Numbered from the stretch's first letter, positions 1-6,798 are shown. The stretch: DNA of 10,296 bases from PNKC01 sp039917655 (GCA_039917655.1 JBDSJC010000149.1:1-10296); one strand, 5' to 3'. The notes: generated from the letters alone by a model not told the origin. Numbers and translations: made by a program.

Positions 1-386
1 AGGCCGGCCACCTCGACGACATCGCCGTCGCTGACGAACTGGTCGGGGTCGGGCGGGCCTTGCGTGATGTCGAGCCCGAACCGCGCGGCGGCGCCCTTCC
101 ATCCATTGCGCAGCAGATCAAGGTCGCTTGCGTGCAGCAGAAACTTCGCCCCCGTAGCGGACTGCACACCCTGCACGCCGAGGATGTGATCGATGTGCGC
201 GTGCGAGTTGGCGATGTACTTAATCGTCACTCCCATATCACGGGAGAGGGCAAGCACTTCATCGGGCTGATCACCCGGGTCGATGCAGATCGCCTCGCCG
301 GTGCGCCGGCTGCCGACGATCCAGCAATTCTCCTGGAACACCCCGACAACGATGCCCCGGACCATCAGTTCGTTCGCAACTTCCAT
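1..386 (-). CDS. MBL-fold metallo-hydrolase (glyoxalase II-like), 3' end outside window
   Basis: About 128 N-terminal residues are visible; the C-terminus lies beyond the window start. The translation has the metallo-beta-lactamase signature HAHIDH at residues 62-67 (H62, H64, D66, H67), the zinc-binding motif of the family. A conserved IDPGD turn sits at residues 35-39, preceded by the VFQENCWIV strand typical of hydroxyacylglutathione hydrolase-like (GloB/YcbL) proteins. The family mostly hydrolyses thioesters such as S-lactoylglutathione, but many members have other substrates, so the substrate here is unknown. The protein should be cytoplasmic, as no signal peptide is seen. The ATG at 384-386 was chosen because a -10-like hexamer lies 7 nt upstream, implying a leaderless mRNA; Met8 is an alternative start. 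It follows a truncated exported-protein gene on the same strand but probably has its own promoter. Confidence 0.85.
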   Translation of the reverse strand, partial: MEVANELMVRGIVVGVFQENCWIVGSRRTGEAICIDPGDQPDEVLALSRDMGVTIKYIANSHAHIDHILGVQGVQSATGAKFLLHASDLDLLRNGWKGAAARFGLDITQGPPDPDQFVSDGDVVEVAG

Positions 387-393
387 GCGCCAT

Positions 394-399
394 AGCGTA
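394..399 (-). promoter_or_regulatory. Candidate -10 box of leaderless promoter for the MBL hydrolase
   Basis: On the minus strand the hexamer TACGCT (TANNNT) ends 7 nt before the ATG at 386, so transcription would start at or next to the start codon. No Shine-Dalgarno precedes the ATG, and no convincing -35 was found. The call rests on the same arrangement at 4040(-) and 9695(+). Confidence 0.3.
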
Positions 400-436
400 C
401 AAGCTTTGCAGCGAACGTTGCCCCGCCGGACCTCTG

Positions 437-904
437 CTACGGAGTCGCTTCGAAGTCGAACGCCTGCACCGCGTCGTCGATGGCGATGACGAAGCCGTCC
501 ACGTAGCCTTCGAAATTCGCCGGCCAGCCGCTGCCCGCCTTGAACGCCAGGCCACCAATCGAGACGCGAATGCCGGCGTCCGGCAACTCCTGCCCGACCT
601 TGGCCCAGGTGCAGGGGTTCGACTGCGGACACTTCGTGTTGCCAGGGCTGCCCGTCGCCCACCATTTGCCCGCGAGCGGGTTCCACGTTTGCCACGTCCC
701 CTTGGTCACGGTGTTCGTAAAGTACGGTTCGAAGACGAGGCGGCCCTGCCACGCCGTATTCGTATCCGCCAGGTTGTAGTCCATATCGAATTGGAGCGAT
801 GGCGCCTGCACTGTCCCGGGCGAGGAAGAGGGCACGTAGGTGCTGTAGTTGAGTGCCTGGATGGCGTCGAGACGCGTGCCCGCGAAGGCCTGTGTGCCAA
901 GCAA
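437..904 (-). CDS. 5'-truncated exported-type domain protein, possible pseudogene
   Basis: The open frame of 155 codons encodes a Gly/Trp/aromatic-rich domain with segments such as AGTRLDAIQALNYSTYV, the WQTWNPLAGKWW stretch and a C-terminal VQAFDFE. From memory this resembles a beta-rich domain recurring in secreted actinobacterial and Chloroflexota proteins, where a signal peptide and N-terminal strands precede it; here both are missing. The first possible start is a TTG at 902-904 with only a weak G-rich stretch upstream, and the intrinsic terminator of the preceding gene ends just 26 nt before it. The frame stays open upstream through the terminator with no ATG, GTG or TTG for at least 200 nt, which fits a deletion that removed the 5' end and promoter. 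There is no internal stop, so it is either recently truncated or still expressed from an unseen start. Function unknown. Confidence 0.5.
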   Translation of the reverse strand: MLGTQAFAGTRLDAIQALNYSTYVPSSSPGTVQAPSLQFDMDYNLADTNTAWQGRLVFEPYFTNTVTKGTWQTWNPLAGKWWATGSPGNTKCPQSNPCTWAKVGQELPDAGIRVSIGGLAFKAGSGWPANFEGYVDGFVIAIDDAVQAFDFEATP

Positions 905-930
905 CTCGCCGCCCCCGGTCGTCGCCGAAA

Positions 931-958
931 AGAGGCGCTCCCAAGCGGGAGCGCCTCT
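931..958 (-). terminator. Strong intrinsic terminator after the 988-1911 gene
   Basis: A perfect 12-bp GC-rich stem (931-942 with 947-958) closes on a 4-nt loop and is followed, in minus-strand reading, by TTTTC. It lies 29 nt past the TGA of the 307-residue exported protein and ends the minus-strand block that begins at 4040. It also separates that block from the truncated frame at 904-437. Confidence 0.85.
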
Positions 959-987
959 CTGCTCTTCGCCGCCCTGGCAAAGACGGA

Positions 988-1911
988 TCAGCCAGGCAAT
1001 GCCAGTTGCCAGCGGGCGGGCGGAGTCTTTGCGAGGTCGTCCGAGAGCGCCTTCGCAATTGACTCGGCGTGCGGGTTCGGCGCCGTCAGACCGACAACTT
1101 CCAACACAACGGCTCCGGTGAGGCGCGGGAACTGCATCTCCACCAGTTCGCGGTTAGCGCCAAAGCCGAGGCGCATTCCGGTCACGGGAAAGCGGTTGCC
1201 AGCACCGTCCACGAGCTCGGCTCTCAGACCGAGTTCTGGCACCGCGTCCACCGAGAACCCGACGAGGTGCGCGGTCATTGCCGTACCGCTGGCGCCCTGC
1301 TTCACCGAGTCGATCACGATGCTCCCGGCTCCGAGCGGCTGCGGGGCGTCATCCACCGAGACGGCGATGCTCTGCTGGGGAGGGCTGGACAGGGTGAACG
1401 AGACGGTCCACTGCGCATCGACCGTCCGGCGGATTCGGTCAGAGCGGTGAACGAATGCCAGGCCGTTGATTTCGAGACGGACCGAGCGAGCCGCACGGTC
1501 CAACGGGGGATAGTAGCGGGTCACCAATCGCGGATTTTGCTGATCAGCTGAACCCGAGACTTCTCGATAAATTCGGCCATCCTGATCGACGAGCTGCGCC
1601 TGGCCCGCAGGGAACGCCCCCTCCCCGAGTTCGTTACGGCCTTCAATCGCGAGGCCGACCACAGTCCGGATATCATCGGCCACGACGCCAGTAATTCGGA
1701 TCGTGACCCCTTCGTGAGTGACGGCATCGCCGCCCGGCTGCGAAAGCCCCGCCGAGACGGCTTGGTTCACGCCGACGTCTGCGCCGCCGAACAGGTTGGA
1801 ACCCTGTGCCTTTGCTCCCACACCCATGGCTACCAGACCAAGAATGACGCCACCCACAAGGGTCAGCCTTCGAGGCGAACGCGCCAATGAAATCCAGTTC
1901 TTAGAAGTCAA
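988..1911 (-). CDS. Exported beta-rich protein, two Ig-like repeats (DUF4179-like), function unknown
   Basis: The protein has 307 residues. It starts with a classical signal peptide: charged residues to R15, a hydrophobic core at about 16-33, and an A33-K34-A35 cleavage site. The mature part is beta-strand rich and looks like two related modules, about 63-174 and 195-274. The first opens with VTIRITGVVADDIRTVVGL, which recalls the DUF4179/DUF5643-type sandwich domains found outside the membrane in some anti-sigma-like proteins; no anti-sigma or transmembrane part is present here. The start is a TTG at 1909-1911 with a GGGAG motif 6 nt upstream; an in-frame stop lies six codons further up, and the next Met (29) would destroy the signal peptide. 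It begins 15 nt after the preceding exported-protein gene, so the two are almost certainly co-transcribed, and the strong terminator follows. A free, secreted envelope protein is likely. Confidence 0.8.
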   Translation of the reverse strand: MTSKNWISLARSPRRLTLVGGVILGLVAMGVGAKAQGSNLFGGADVGVNQAVSAGLSQPGGDAVTHEGVTIRITGVVADDIRTVVGLAIEGRNELGEGAFPAGQAQLVDQDGRIYREVSGSADQQNPRLVTRYYPPLDRAARSVRLEINGLAFVHRSDRIRRTVDAQWTVSFTLSSPPQQSIAVSVDDAPQPLGAGSIVIDSVKQGASGTAMTAHLVGFSVDAVPELGLRAELVDGAGNRFPVTGMRLGFGANRELVEMQFPRLTGAVVLEVVGLTAPNPHAESIAKALSDDLAKTPPARWQLALPG

Positions 1912-1926
1912 CGCCTTCTCCCTTCT

Positions 1927-2391
1927 TCAGTTGTCGTAGGTGTAGACGAATGAAAGGGTGTCCCCATTTTCGTTCGCCGTCTTCGCGTCGATCCACACTT
2001 GGTGGTCGAAGTGGTAGTCGTAGTCCGACGAAACCGACGAAACCGACGAAACCGACGTGTCCGTTGTGCCGAGATTCGATATTCCCGACTTCTGAACCCA
2101 GACGAACGCGCCACCGTAATTTCCCGGAATACTGGGTTCCCAAGGGCGCGGCGTTTCGTACACGCTGACCGTATGGGCATAGTAGTACGTCTCCGCCCGG
2201 GTGCCCTGGTAGCAAGAGCTCGTGCTGCCGTATTGGTCGTAGCACCCACTTCCGTAGTTGTTCCGGTAGCGCTTGCCCCAGTACACACCTCCCGGAAAGT
2301 ATTGGGTATCGGCATGGGCGGATTCTGCCGGCCACGTGAGACCGCTCGCAGACGCGATCAAGACAAGTACCAAAAGCCAACGTTTAGCCAC
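1927..2391 (-). CDS. Small exported Tyr/Trp-rich protein, function unknown
   Basis: The 154-residue product has a clear signal peptide (K3 R4, hydrophobic 5-19, A25-H26-A27 cleavage site). The mature chain of about 127 residues is rich in Tyr, Gly and Ser and has only two cysteines, C50 and C60, which could form a disulfide. A Ser-Val-Ser stretch at about 113-122 is encoded by a 9-nt tandem repeat. The overall composition (YFPGGVYWGKRY, then a YYYAHTVSVY strand) suggests a secreted beta-rich protein like those Gram-positive bacteria and Chloroflexota often export, but no family was recognised. The start is a GTG at 2389-2391 with GAGG 6 nt upstream, an ideal Shine-Dalgarno. It lies 93 nt below the short HTH gene and 15 nt above the next exported protein, so the three are probably one transcription unit. 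Confidence 0.75.
   Translation of the reverse strand: MAKRWLLVLVLIASASGLTWPAESAHADTQYFPGGVYWGKRYRNNYGSGCYDQYGSTSSCYQGTRAETYYYAHTVSVYETPRPWEPSIPGNYGGAFVWVQKSGISNLGTTDTSVSSVSSVSSDYDYHFDHQVWIDAKTANENGDTLSFVYTYDN
2025..2057. repeat. 9-nt in-frame tandem repeat (3.7 copies)
   Basis: The unit CCGACGAAA is repeated without error from 2025 to 2057. It lies inside the small exported protein gene and, on the minus strand, encodes Ser-Val-Ser triplets. Because the period is a multiple of three, gain or loss of copies would change protein length without a frameshift. Confidence 0.9.
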
Positions 2392-2484
2392 GAGTCACCT
2401 CATGACGCCAATATGACTCATACGGGGCGGGCGTTCTTGGCGGTAAAGTACCAACATGCTGGTGACTTTTACCCAATTGCGGAT

Positions 2485-2778
2485 TCAGGCAACTCGGGCT
2501 AAGAGTGCCACCAAACAGCATGAGCCGTGTAACCAGGCCCAATCGACAGCGGTTACGGTTGAGATGGGTAGTCCCGGGGGCACCACGCGCGCCCGCGCAG
2601 CTTGAAGATGATTGCGTACAGTGTTCAGTTCGCGGCCCAGAGCGTCGGCGATTTCAGCGTCGCAAAAGCCATAGCGTCGGAAGACCAGGACCTGTTGCTG
2701 GCGAGGAGTGAGATCGACGTGGTATGTGGCAAGGGCGTCGTGGCGCGCGCGAAGGATCTGAGTCTGAGCCAAGTTCAC
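2485..2778 (-). CDS. Short LuxR/GerE-type HTH protein coupled to the membrane regulator
   Basis: This 97-residue protein is little more than one LuxR-type (GerE) helix-turn-helix. The domain begins at LTPRQQQVLVFRRYGF (about 23-38), continues with a DAEIADALGRELNTVRNHL recognition unit (about 40-58), and is followed by a short tail ending in a hydrophobic stretch (CCLVALLARVA). No receiver or ligand-binding domain is present. The GTG start overlaps the stop of the upstream regulator (GTGA, 2775-2778), and GGGGAG lies 6 nt before it, so translation of the two genes is coupled. The homologous HTH in the upstream gene makes a heterodimer or competitor role plausible, but that is inference. An alternative is the remnant of a larger regulator that has lost its sensor domain. 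Confidence 0.75.
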   Translation of the reverse strand: MNLAQTQILRARHDALATYHVDLTPRQQQVLVFRRYGFCDAEIADALGRELNTVRNHLQAARARVVPPGLPISTVTAVDWAWLHGSCCLVALLARVA

Positions 2779-4040
2779 GGTTGGCTCCCCGCGAGAATCG
2801 GTGTCCCGGCGGGTATTATGAGGACATCGCTGCCGCCCGCCACCGCGAGGCCGTAGTTACCGGCATCCAGGCTGAGGGTTTCCACCGGTTCCCATGGGCC
2901 CTTTTGTGCGTCCAGTTGGTACCGTCGAAGGACCTGACCAGCGCCGTCCAGGACGATGAGAGTGCTCTCGACGCCCCGATTCTGGCGGTAGACGGTGAAC
3001 GATGTCGCCTTCTCCACGCGCAGTGGCATTGCCTGCGTGCGGGTTCGCAAACGGGCGACGGCAAGTTCGCGGTCCGTCCCTGCCGACCAATCTGAAAAGT
3101 CGGAGCCCTGTTCGCTCAGCAATGCTCCCCGGCGATCAACGTATTGGACGAGCGCGAATGCAATCGGGTAATCGTTGCCCGGTGCTGCGCCGAGACCTCC
3201 TTTGGCCTGGGAGACGAAGCGCACGGAGTGGAAGCTTCCGGGCGACGCTTCGACCAGGGCAACCATCTGGAATTCCCCGTCTTGCCGCAGTTCAACGATT
3301 CGATACCCGGAGAGCGCGATCTCGTCCTCTCGGTCTGTTCCCGGCGCCGAACAGGCCGAGTCGGCCGAGACCGGCTGTTCGGGCCGGGGAATCGCGGTGG
3401 GCGCACCAGCGGGCGAACCGGCTGCGGGCAGGTAGTGGAAGGGCATCAGAAAGGCGGCCAGTATTTCATGGCTCGGTTCGGCATCGCCCGATGCAGAACT
3501 CCTCGCGGCGAACTGGGCCAGCGTTGCACGCTGCCAGTCGCTCTGCTCCGCACATAACGTGAAGACGATTGGTTGACCGTTTTTCAACACGATGGCCGGG
3601 TCCACGTAGGGGGTCCCGTCAGGGCGAAGGCGCCCAAAGTGAGACAGTGTCTGAATCAGCGTTGCCTGCCCAGCCGTCGGCCCGTCCGCCCCGGCATAGT
3701 GCCGCCATGCGACGAAGCCGCCACCGGCGACAACCGCGCTCACCGAAGCGACCGCCACCCACCGAAACAAGCCGCCGGCCAGCACCGCGGGCAGGCGCCG
3801 CGTCCAGCTAGATGAGGATCGAGCGGCAGCCCATCGCTCGACGGCATCCTCGCGGGATTCGGCGCCAAGCTTCGCCATCACTTCGCGGACGTGGTACTTC
3901 GCACCTTCAAGGCTAATACCAAGCGCCTGGGCGATCTCGAAGTTAGTGTGTCCTTTGGCGATCATCGCCAGCACTTCCCGCTGCCGCTGGCTGAGCGTCG
4001 GCCATTCGGCTACCTGGTGACGTCCGTCTCTTTGCGCCAT
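2775..4040 (-). CDS. Membrane-anchored LuxR-HTH regulator with extracytoplasmic sensor domain (ToxR-like layout)
   Basis: The protein has 421 residues. Residues about 14-73 form a LuxR/GerE DNA-binding domain beginning LSQRQREVLAMIAKGHTNFE, with recognition helix around GISLEGAKYHVREVM. An Arg-containing linker (R81, R82, R93) leads into one transmembrane helix at about 91-112, and about 300 residues follow that should lie outside the cell. The order HTH - membrane span - ectodomain is the reverse of usual LuxR proteins, where the HTH is C-terminal, and resembles one-component ToxR/CadC regulators. The only cysteines, C163 and C230, both lie in the ectodomain and could form a redox-sensitive disulfide. 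The ectodomain was not recognised. The ATG has no Shine-Dalgarno but a TACAAT box 6 nt upstream, suggesting a leaderless transcript. It overlaps the short HTH gene by 4 nt, and two exported proteins follow on the same strand, probable targets or partners. Alternative: a membrane-tethered pseudo-regulator. Confidence 0.85.
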   Translation of the reverse strand: MAQRDGRHQVAEWPTLSQRQREVLAMIAKGHTNFEIAQALGISLEGAKYHVREVMAKLGAESREDAVERWAAARSSSSWTRRLPAVLAGGLFRWVAVASVSAVVAGGGFVAWRHYAGADGPTAGQATLIQTLSHFGRLRPDGTPYVDPAIVLKNGQPIVFTLCAEQSDWQRATLAQFAARSSASGDAEPSHEILAAFLMPFHYLPAAGSPAGAPTAIPRPEQPVSADSACSAPGTDREDEIALSGYRIVELRQDGEFQMVALVEASPGSFHSVRFVSQAKGGLGAAPGNDYPIAFALVQYVDRRGALLSEQGSDFSDWSAGTDRELAVARLRTRTQAMPLRVEKATSFTVYRQNRGVESTLIVLDGAGQVLRRYQLDAQKGPWEPVETLSLDAGNYGLAVAGGSDVLIIPAGTPILAGSQP

Positions 4041-4046
4041 GGGATG

Positions 4047-4052
4047 ATTGTA
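4047..4052 (-). promoter_or_regulatory. -10 box, apparently leaderless promoter of the membrane regulator
   Basis: Minus-strand TACAAT matches the sigma-70 -10 consensus at 5 of 6 bases and ends 6 nt before the ATG at 4040. A weak -35 (TTACCT) lies 16 nt upstream of it. The predicted transcription start coincides with the start codon, and no Shine-Dalgarno is present. Confidence 0.5.
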
Positions 4053-4180
4053 GATTGGGCGGCTCCGAAGGTAACTAACCCATTAGCAACATTCCGACTT
4101 GGCATTTCTTCCGTGCCGTGGTAATTCGGCAACTCGACAGTAGTGGTGGTCTCACGTAGCCGATAGCCTCTACCCCCCGT

Positions 4181-4208
4181 TTGCGCGTACCCTTTCCCAC
4201 CGTAGAAC
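4181..4208 (+). promoter_or_regulatory. Candidate promoter of the TSUP transporter gene
   Basis: TTGCGC at 4181-4186 and TAGAAC at 4203-4208 are separated by 16 nt, and the second box ends 7 nt before the ATG at 4216. Both boxes match the consensus only in part. The 175-bp gap at 4041-4215 lies between divergent genes, so a promoter on each strand is required somewhere in it. Confidence 0.35.
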
Positions 4209-4215
4209 GTGAGAG

Positions 4216-4947
4216 ATGGACTGGCTCGAACTCGCGACGGTGGTGACCCTGGCCGGCGCCGCTTCGTTCGCGCAGGCGCTGAGCGGGTTTGGGTTCTCGC
4301 TGTTGATTGTGCCGCCGCTGGCGCTTGTCGTGGGGCCCAAGGAGGCGGTGGTGATGGCCAACCTGATGGGGATGATGTCGAGTTCGCTGACGCTGACGAG
4401 CATGCACGACGCCGTGGATTGGCGACTCGGCGGGCGGTTGTTGGCGAGCGCGGCCGTAGGGATGGTCGGAGGGCTGGTGGTGCTCGTCGTGGTCGACCCG
4501 ACGGTGCTGCAGATCATCATCTCCGTGGTCGTGCTGGTGGCGACCATGCTGATCTGGCGCGGAATCCACCTGCGGGCCCAGAACCGCGCGCTGGACTTCG
4601 CCGCCGGTTTCGTGAGCGGTGTGCTGAACACCTCGACTTCCATGTCTGGCCCGCCGCTGGTGCTTTACCTGCAGAATCGGGGGATGACACCCGGGCAGTT
4701 TCGGGCGACGCTCAACGCTATCTTCCTCGCGAGCGGCGCGATCGCTACCGCCCTGTTCGTCATCGGCGACCAGATTGGCGCGCACGAACTGGGGACGGCC
4801 GGGGCGGCTGTGCCGATGGTCGCGCTGGGGTGGTTCGGCGGGCACCGGCTCTTCCGCCGGCTCGATGCGGCACAGTTTCGAATCGTGGTGATTGGCGTGT
4901 TGTTCCTCAGCGCCTCGATCGCTTTGGTGGGCGCGATCGTGGGGTGA
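4216..4947 (+). CDS. TSUP (TauE/SafE) family sulfite/organosulfonate exporter-type membrane protein
   Basis: The 243 residues match the usual length of the family (about 250) and form about seven or eight hydrophobic segments. The two internally related halves carry the family signatures: ALSGFGFSLLIVPPLAL (about 21-37) with the following EAVVMANLMG, and the second-half FVSGVLNTSTSMSGPPLVLY (about 132-151). These glycine/proline-rich re-entrant motifs define the TauE/SafE (formerly DUF81) family. Members move sulfite, sulfoacetate, sulfolactate or other small anions across the inner membrane, mostly as exporters; the substrate cannot be read from the sequence. The ATG has no properly spaced Shine-Dalgarno, only GAGAG directly before it, which fits a leaderless start. 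It is divergent from the membrane regulator and 87 nt upstream of the PKD/membrane protein gene, so it may be co-transcribed with the latter. Confidence 0.9.
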   Translation: MDWLELATVVTLAGAASFAQALSGFGFSLLIVPPLALVVGPKEAVVMANLMGMMSSSLTLTSMHDAVDWRLGGRLLASAAVGMVGGLVVLVVVDPTVLQIIISVVVLVATMLIWRGIHLRAQNRALDFAAGFVSGVLNTSTSMSGPPLVLYLQNRGMTPGQFRATLNAIFLASGAIATALFVIGDQIGAHELGTAGAAVPMVALGWFGGHRLFRRLDAAQFRIVVIGVLFLSASIALVGAIVG

Positions 4948-5034
4948 GTCACCCACCGCCTCGCATTTGTAATGACAGGGCTGGGGCAGTCGGTTATCGT
5001 CGCGGCGAAGTTGATTGCGCCGCACGGAGGCCGA

Positions 5035-6798
5035 ATGAAGGGCAGCTCTGCTTTCGCCCTGGCGGTCGCCGCGCTCGCGTTCGCGGTGAGCCTTGGGCTG
5101 ACTCCTGTTTTGGATGGGTTGGGAACGGCCCGCGCCGCGTGCGGGGACACGTTGGGTGAGCCGCAGGCGTTGTTCGCTTTCCAACCCTCCTCCGATGGCT
5201 TTCAGGTGGCTGGCCCGGTGCCGCTGGCAGTGTCGGCGACGTGGCTGCTAGACGTTGTGGTGCCGAAAGGATCGACGGCGTCCTTGAACTGGGGTGACGG
5301 TTCGCCGCCCATCGCGTTCTCCGCCCTGGATTGCGGCGACGACACGGCTAGCTGGCCTGTTCAGACGCACAGGCACACATACACAAAGCCGGACGATTAC
5401 ATGATCGTTTGGAACTTCTCAATAATCATCTCCAGCCTCAGCGTCCCCGTGGCATTCGTCACTGCCGCTCAGCCCCAGGCGGCGACAGCGACAGCGGCTC
5501 CCGCGCCAACGCAGGCGCCGACAGCGACTCCGCCCCCGGCCACGCCCACGCTGCCCGCGGCACCCCCTGCGACGGCTCCGGCAACAGCCGCGCCCGCTGC
5601 CGCCGTCTCGGCGCCCGCGCCAGCACCCACGGTCTCGGCGACCGCGGCCTCGACCGCTACTGCGGTGTCAACAGCGACAGCGACCGCGACTGCGTCGGCG
5701 ACGGCCACGGCTGCGGTGGCAGCAGCTATTTCTTCCGCTACATCGTCCCCGCGCGCCCCGGCATCGCCCGAAGCGGACCTGCCCGAGACGCTCCGGGCGA
5801 TGCCCCGGATCGACGAAATCTCGACGGACGGGGGCACGATCGCGACGAACATCGTGTTCGCCGGGGTCACGCTCTGGGTGCTGTTCAGCTCGGTGCTTTT
5901 GAATCAGGTCCTCCAGGACAACCGCTCCTTCATTGATGCGAAGACGGAGCGATTCGCGCGGCCCATTCGGCGGCTGGGCAGGCGGCCGAGCGCCGTCGCG
6001 GGGCACGGCGCAACCGTGGTCACAATGCTGGCCGTGTTGGGGATCACCGGGCTGGTCTACGAATTCCTGAACCCGGAGTTCGGTCTCAACCGCAGCAGTC
6101 TCCTGTTGTTCCTAAGCGCCGTCCTGGGAGTCGGCATCCTCACTTATGTGTGCTCAGGCCTTGAGGCGGCGGTCACGCGCCGTGGACACGGGATTGCGGC
6201 CGCCGTCCGGCCGTTCCCGGCGGCGATCGCGGTCTCGGTCGTCGCCGTGTTTCTTTCGCGGCTGGTCAACCTCCAGCCCGGGATTGTCTATGGCTTTGTG
6301 GCCTCGGCGGCGATCACGGGTCCGGGCCAGGTGGAAGGGCGCAAGCAGGGGGCGATCACGGTCTTCCCGGTGCTGGCGGCGCTTGCGCTGAGCGTCATCG
6401 CCCTGGCGATCGTCGAGCCGATCCGGGCGAACGAGCAGGCTGCGGCGTCGTTCCTCGGCCAACTCGCGACCGGCGCCGGGATCATCATCTTCATCGGCGG
6501 GATCGAAGGCGTCGCCTTCAACATGATCCCCCTGGCGGTAACGGACGGCGGGAAGCTGTTCGCCTGGCGGAAACCGGTGTGGGCGGGCATCGCGCTGGTC
6601 GCGGCGTTCCTCGCCTGGCACGTGCTGCTTAATCGCGACCGGCAGTCGTTCGACGCACTGAGGACAGCGTCCTCGGCCTCGATCCTGGTGATATTCGTGC
6701 TGTACTCGCTGTTCAGCGTGGCGCTGTGGGCCTACTTTCGCCGCCGGGGGCATGGGCCAACGGCGGTCGCGGCACCTGACGGGCCGGTACCCAGCTAG
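5035..6798 (+). CDS. PKD-like ectodomain - Ala/Thr/Pro linker - multi-pass membrane protein (FGLLP-like)
   Basis: The 587-residue protein begins with a signal peptide (K2, hydrophobic 6-26, A32-R33-A34 cleavage site). A PKD-like beta domain follows at about 60-140, with the WGDGS turn at 86-90 and a HTYTKPDDY strand at 114-122; C36 and C100 could pair outside the cell. A linker of about 100 residues made almost only of Ala, Thr, Pro, Ser and Val spans about 145-245. The C-terminal half has eight or nine membrane segments from about 268. A GGIEGVAFNMIPLAVTDG stretch, then GGKLFAWRKPVW (about 488-516), resembles the core of FGLLP-motif membrane proteins annotated in actinobacteria. It also loosely recalls the NxxP..DGG motif of M50 proteases, but no HExxH is present. 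The ATG at 5035 was chosen over one 63 nt upstream because GGAGG lies 4 nt before it and it puts the signal peptide at the N-terminus. Function unknown; likely surface-exposed. Confidence 0.8.
   Translation: MKGSSAFALAVAALAFAVSLGLTPVLDGLGTARAACGDTLGEPQALFAFQPSSDGFQVAGPVPLAVSATWLLDVVVPKGSTASLNWGDGSPPIAFSALDCGDDTASWPVQTHRHTYTKPDDYMIVWNFSIIISSLSVPVAFVTAAQPQAATATAAPAPTQAPTATPPPATPTLPAAPPATAPATAAPAAAVSAPAPAPTVSATAASTATAVSTATATATASATATAAVAAAISSATSSPRAPASPEADLPETLRAMPRIDEISTDGGTIATNIVFAGVTLWVLFSSVLLNQVLQDNRSFIDAKTERFARPIRRLGRRPSAVAGHGATVVTMLAVLGITGLVYEFLNPEFGLNRSSLLLFLSAVLGVGILTYVCSGLEAAVTRRGHGIAAAVRPFPAAIAVSVVAVFLSRLVNLQPGIVYGFVASAAITGPGQVEGRKQGAITVFPVLAALALSVIALAIVEPIRANEQAAASFLGQLATGAGIIIFIGGIEGVAFNMIPLAVTDGGKLFAWRKPVWAGIALVAAFLAWHVLLNRDRQSFDALRTASSASILVIFVLYSLFSVALWAYFRRRGHGPTAVAAPDGPVPS

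Noticed and set aside
4209..5159. Second plus-strand frame of 316 codons over the TSUP gene
   Set aside because: It gives an Arg/Gly-rich product in a shifted frame of a clear transporter gene.
4075..5184. Minus-strand open frame of 369 codons opposite the TSUP gene
   Set aside because: Its product is an Arg/His/Gln/Asp-rich low-complexity chain, the usual antisense of a GC-rich membrane protein gene. The plus-strand TSUP motifs are unmistakable.
6496..6582. Site-2 protease (M50)-like NxxP...DGG motif in the PKD/membrane protein
   Set aside because: No HExxH or equivalent zinc-binding motif is present in the protein, so protease activity is not supported.
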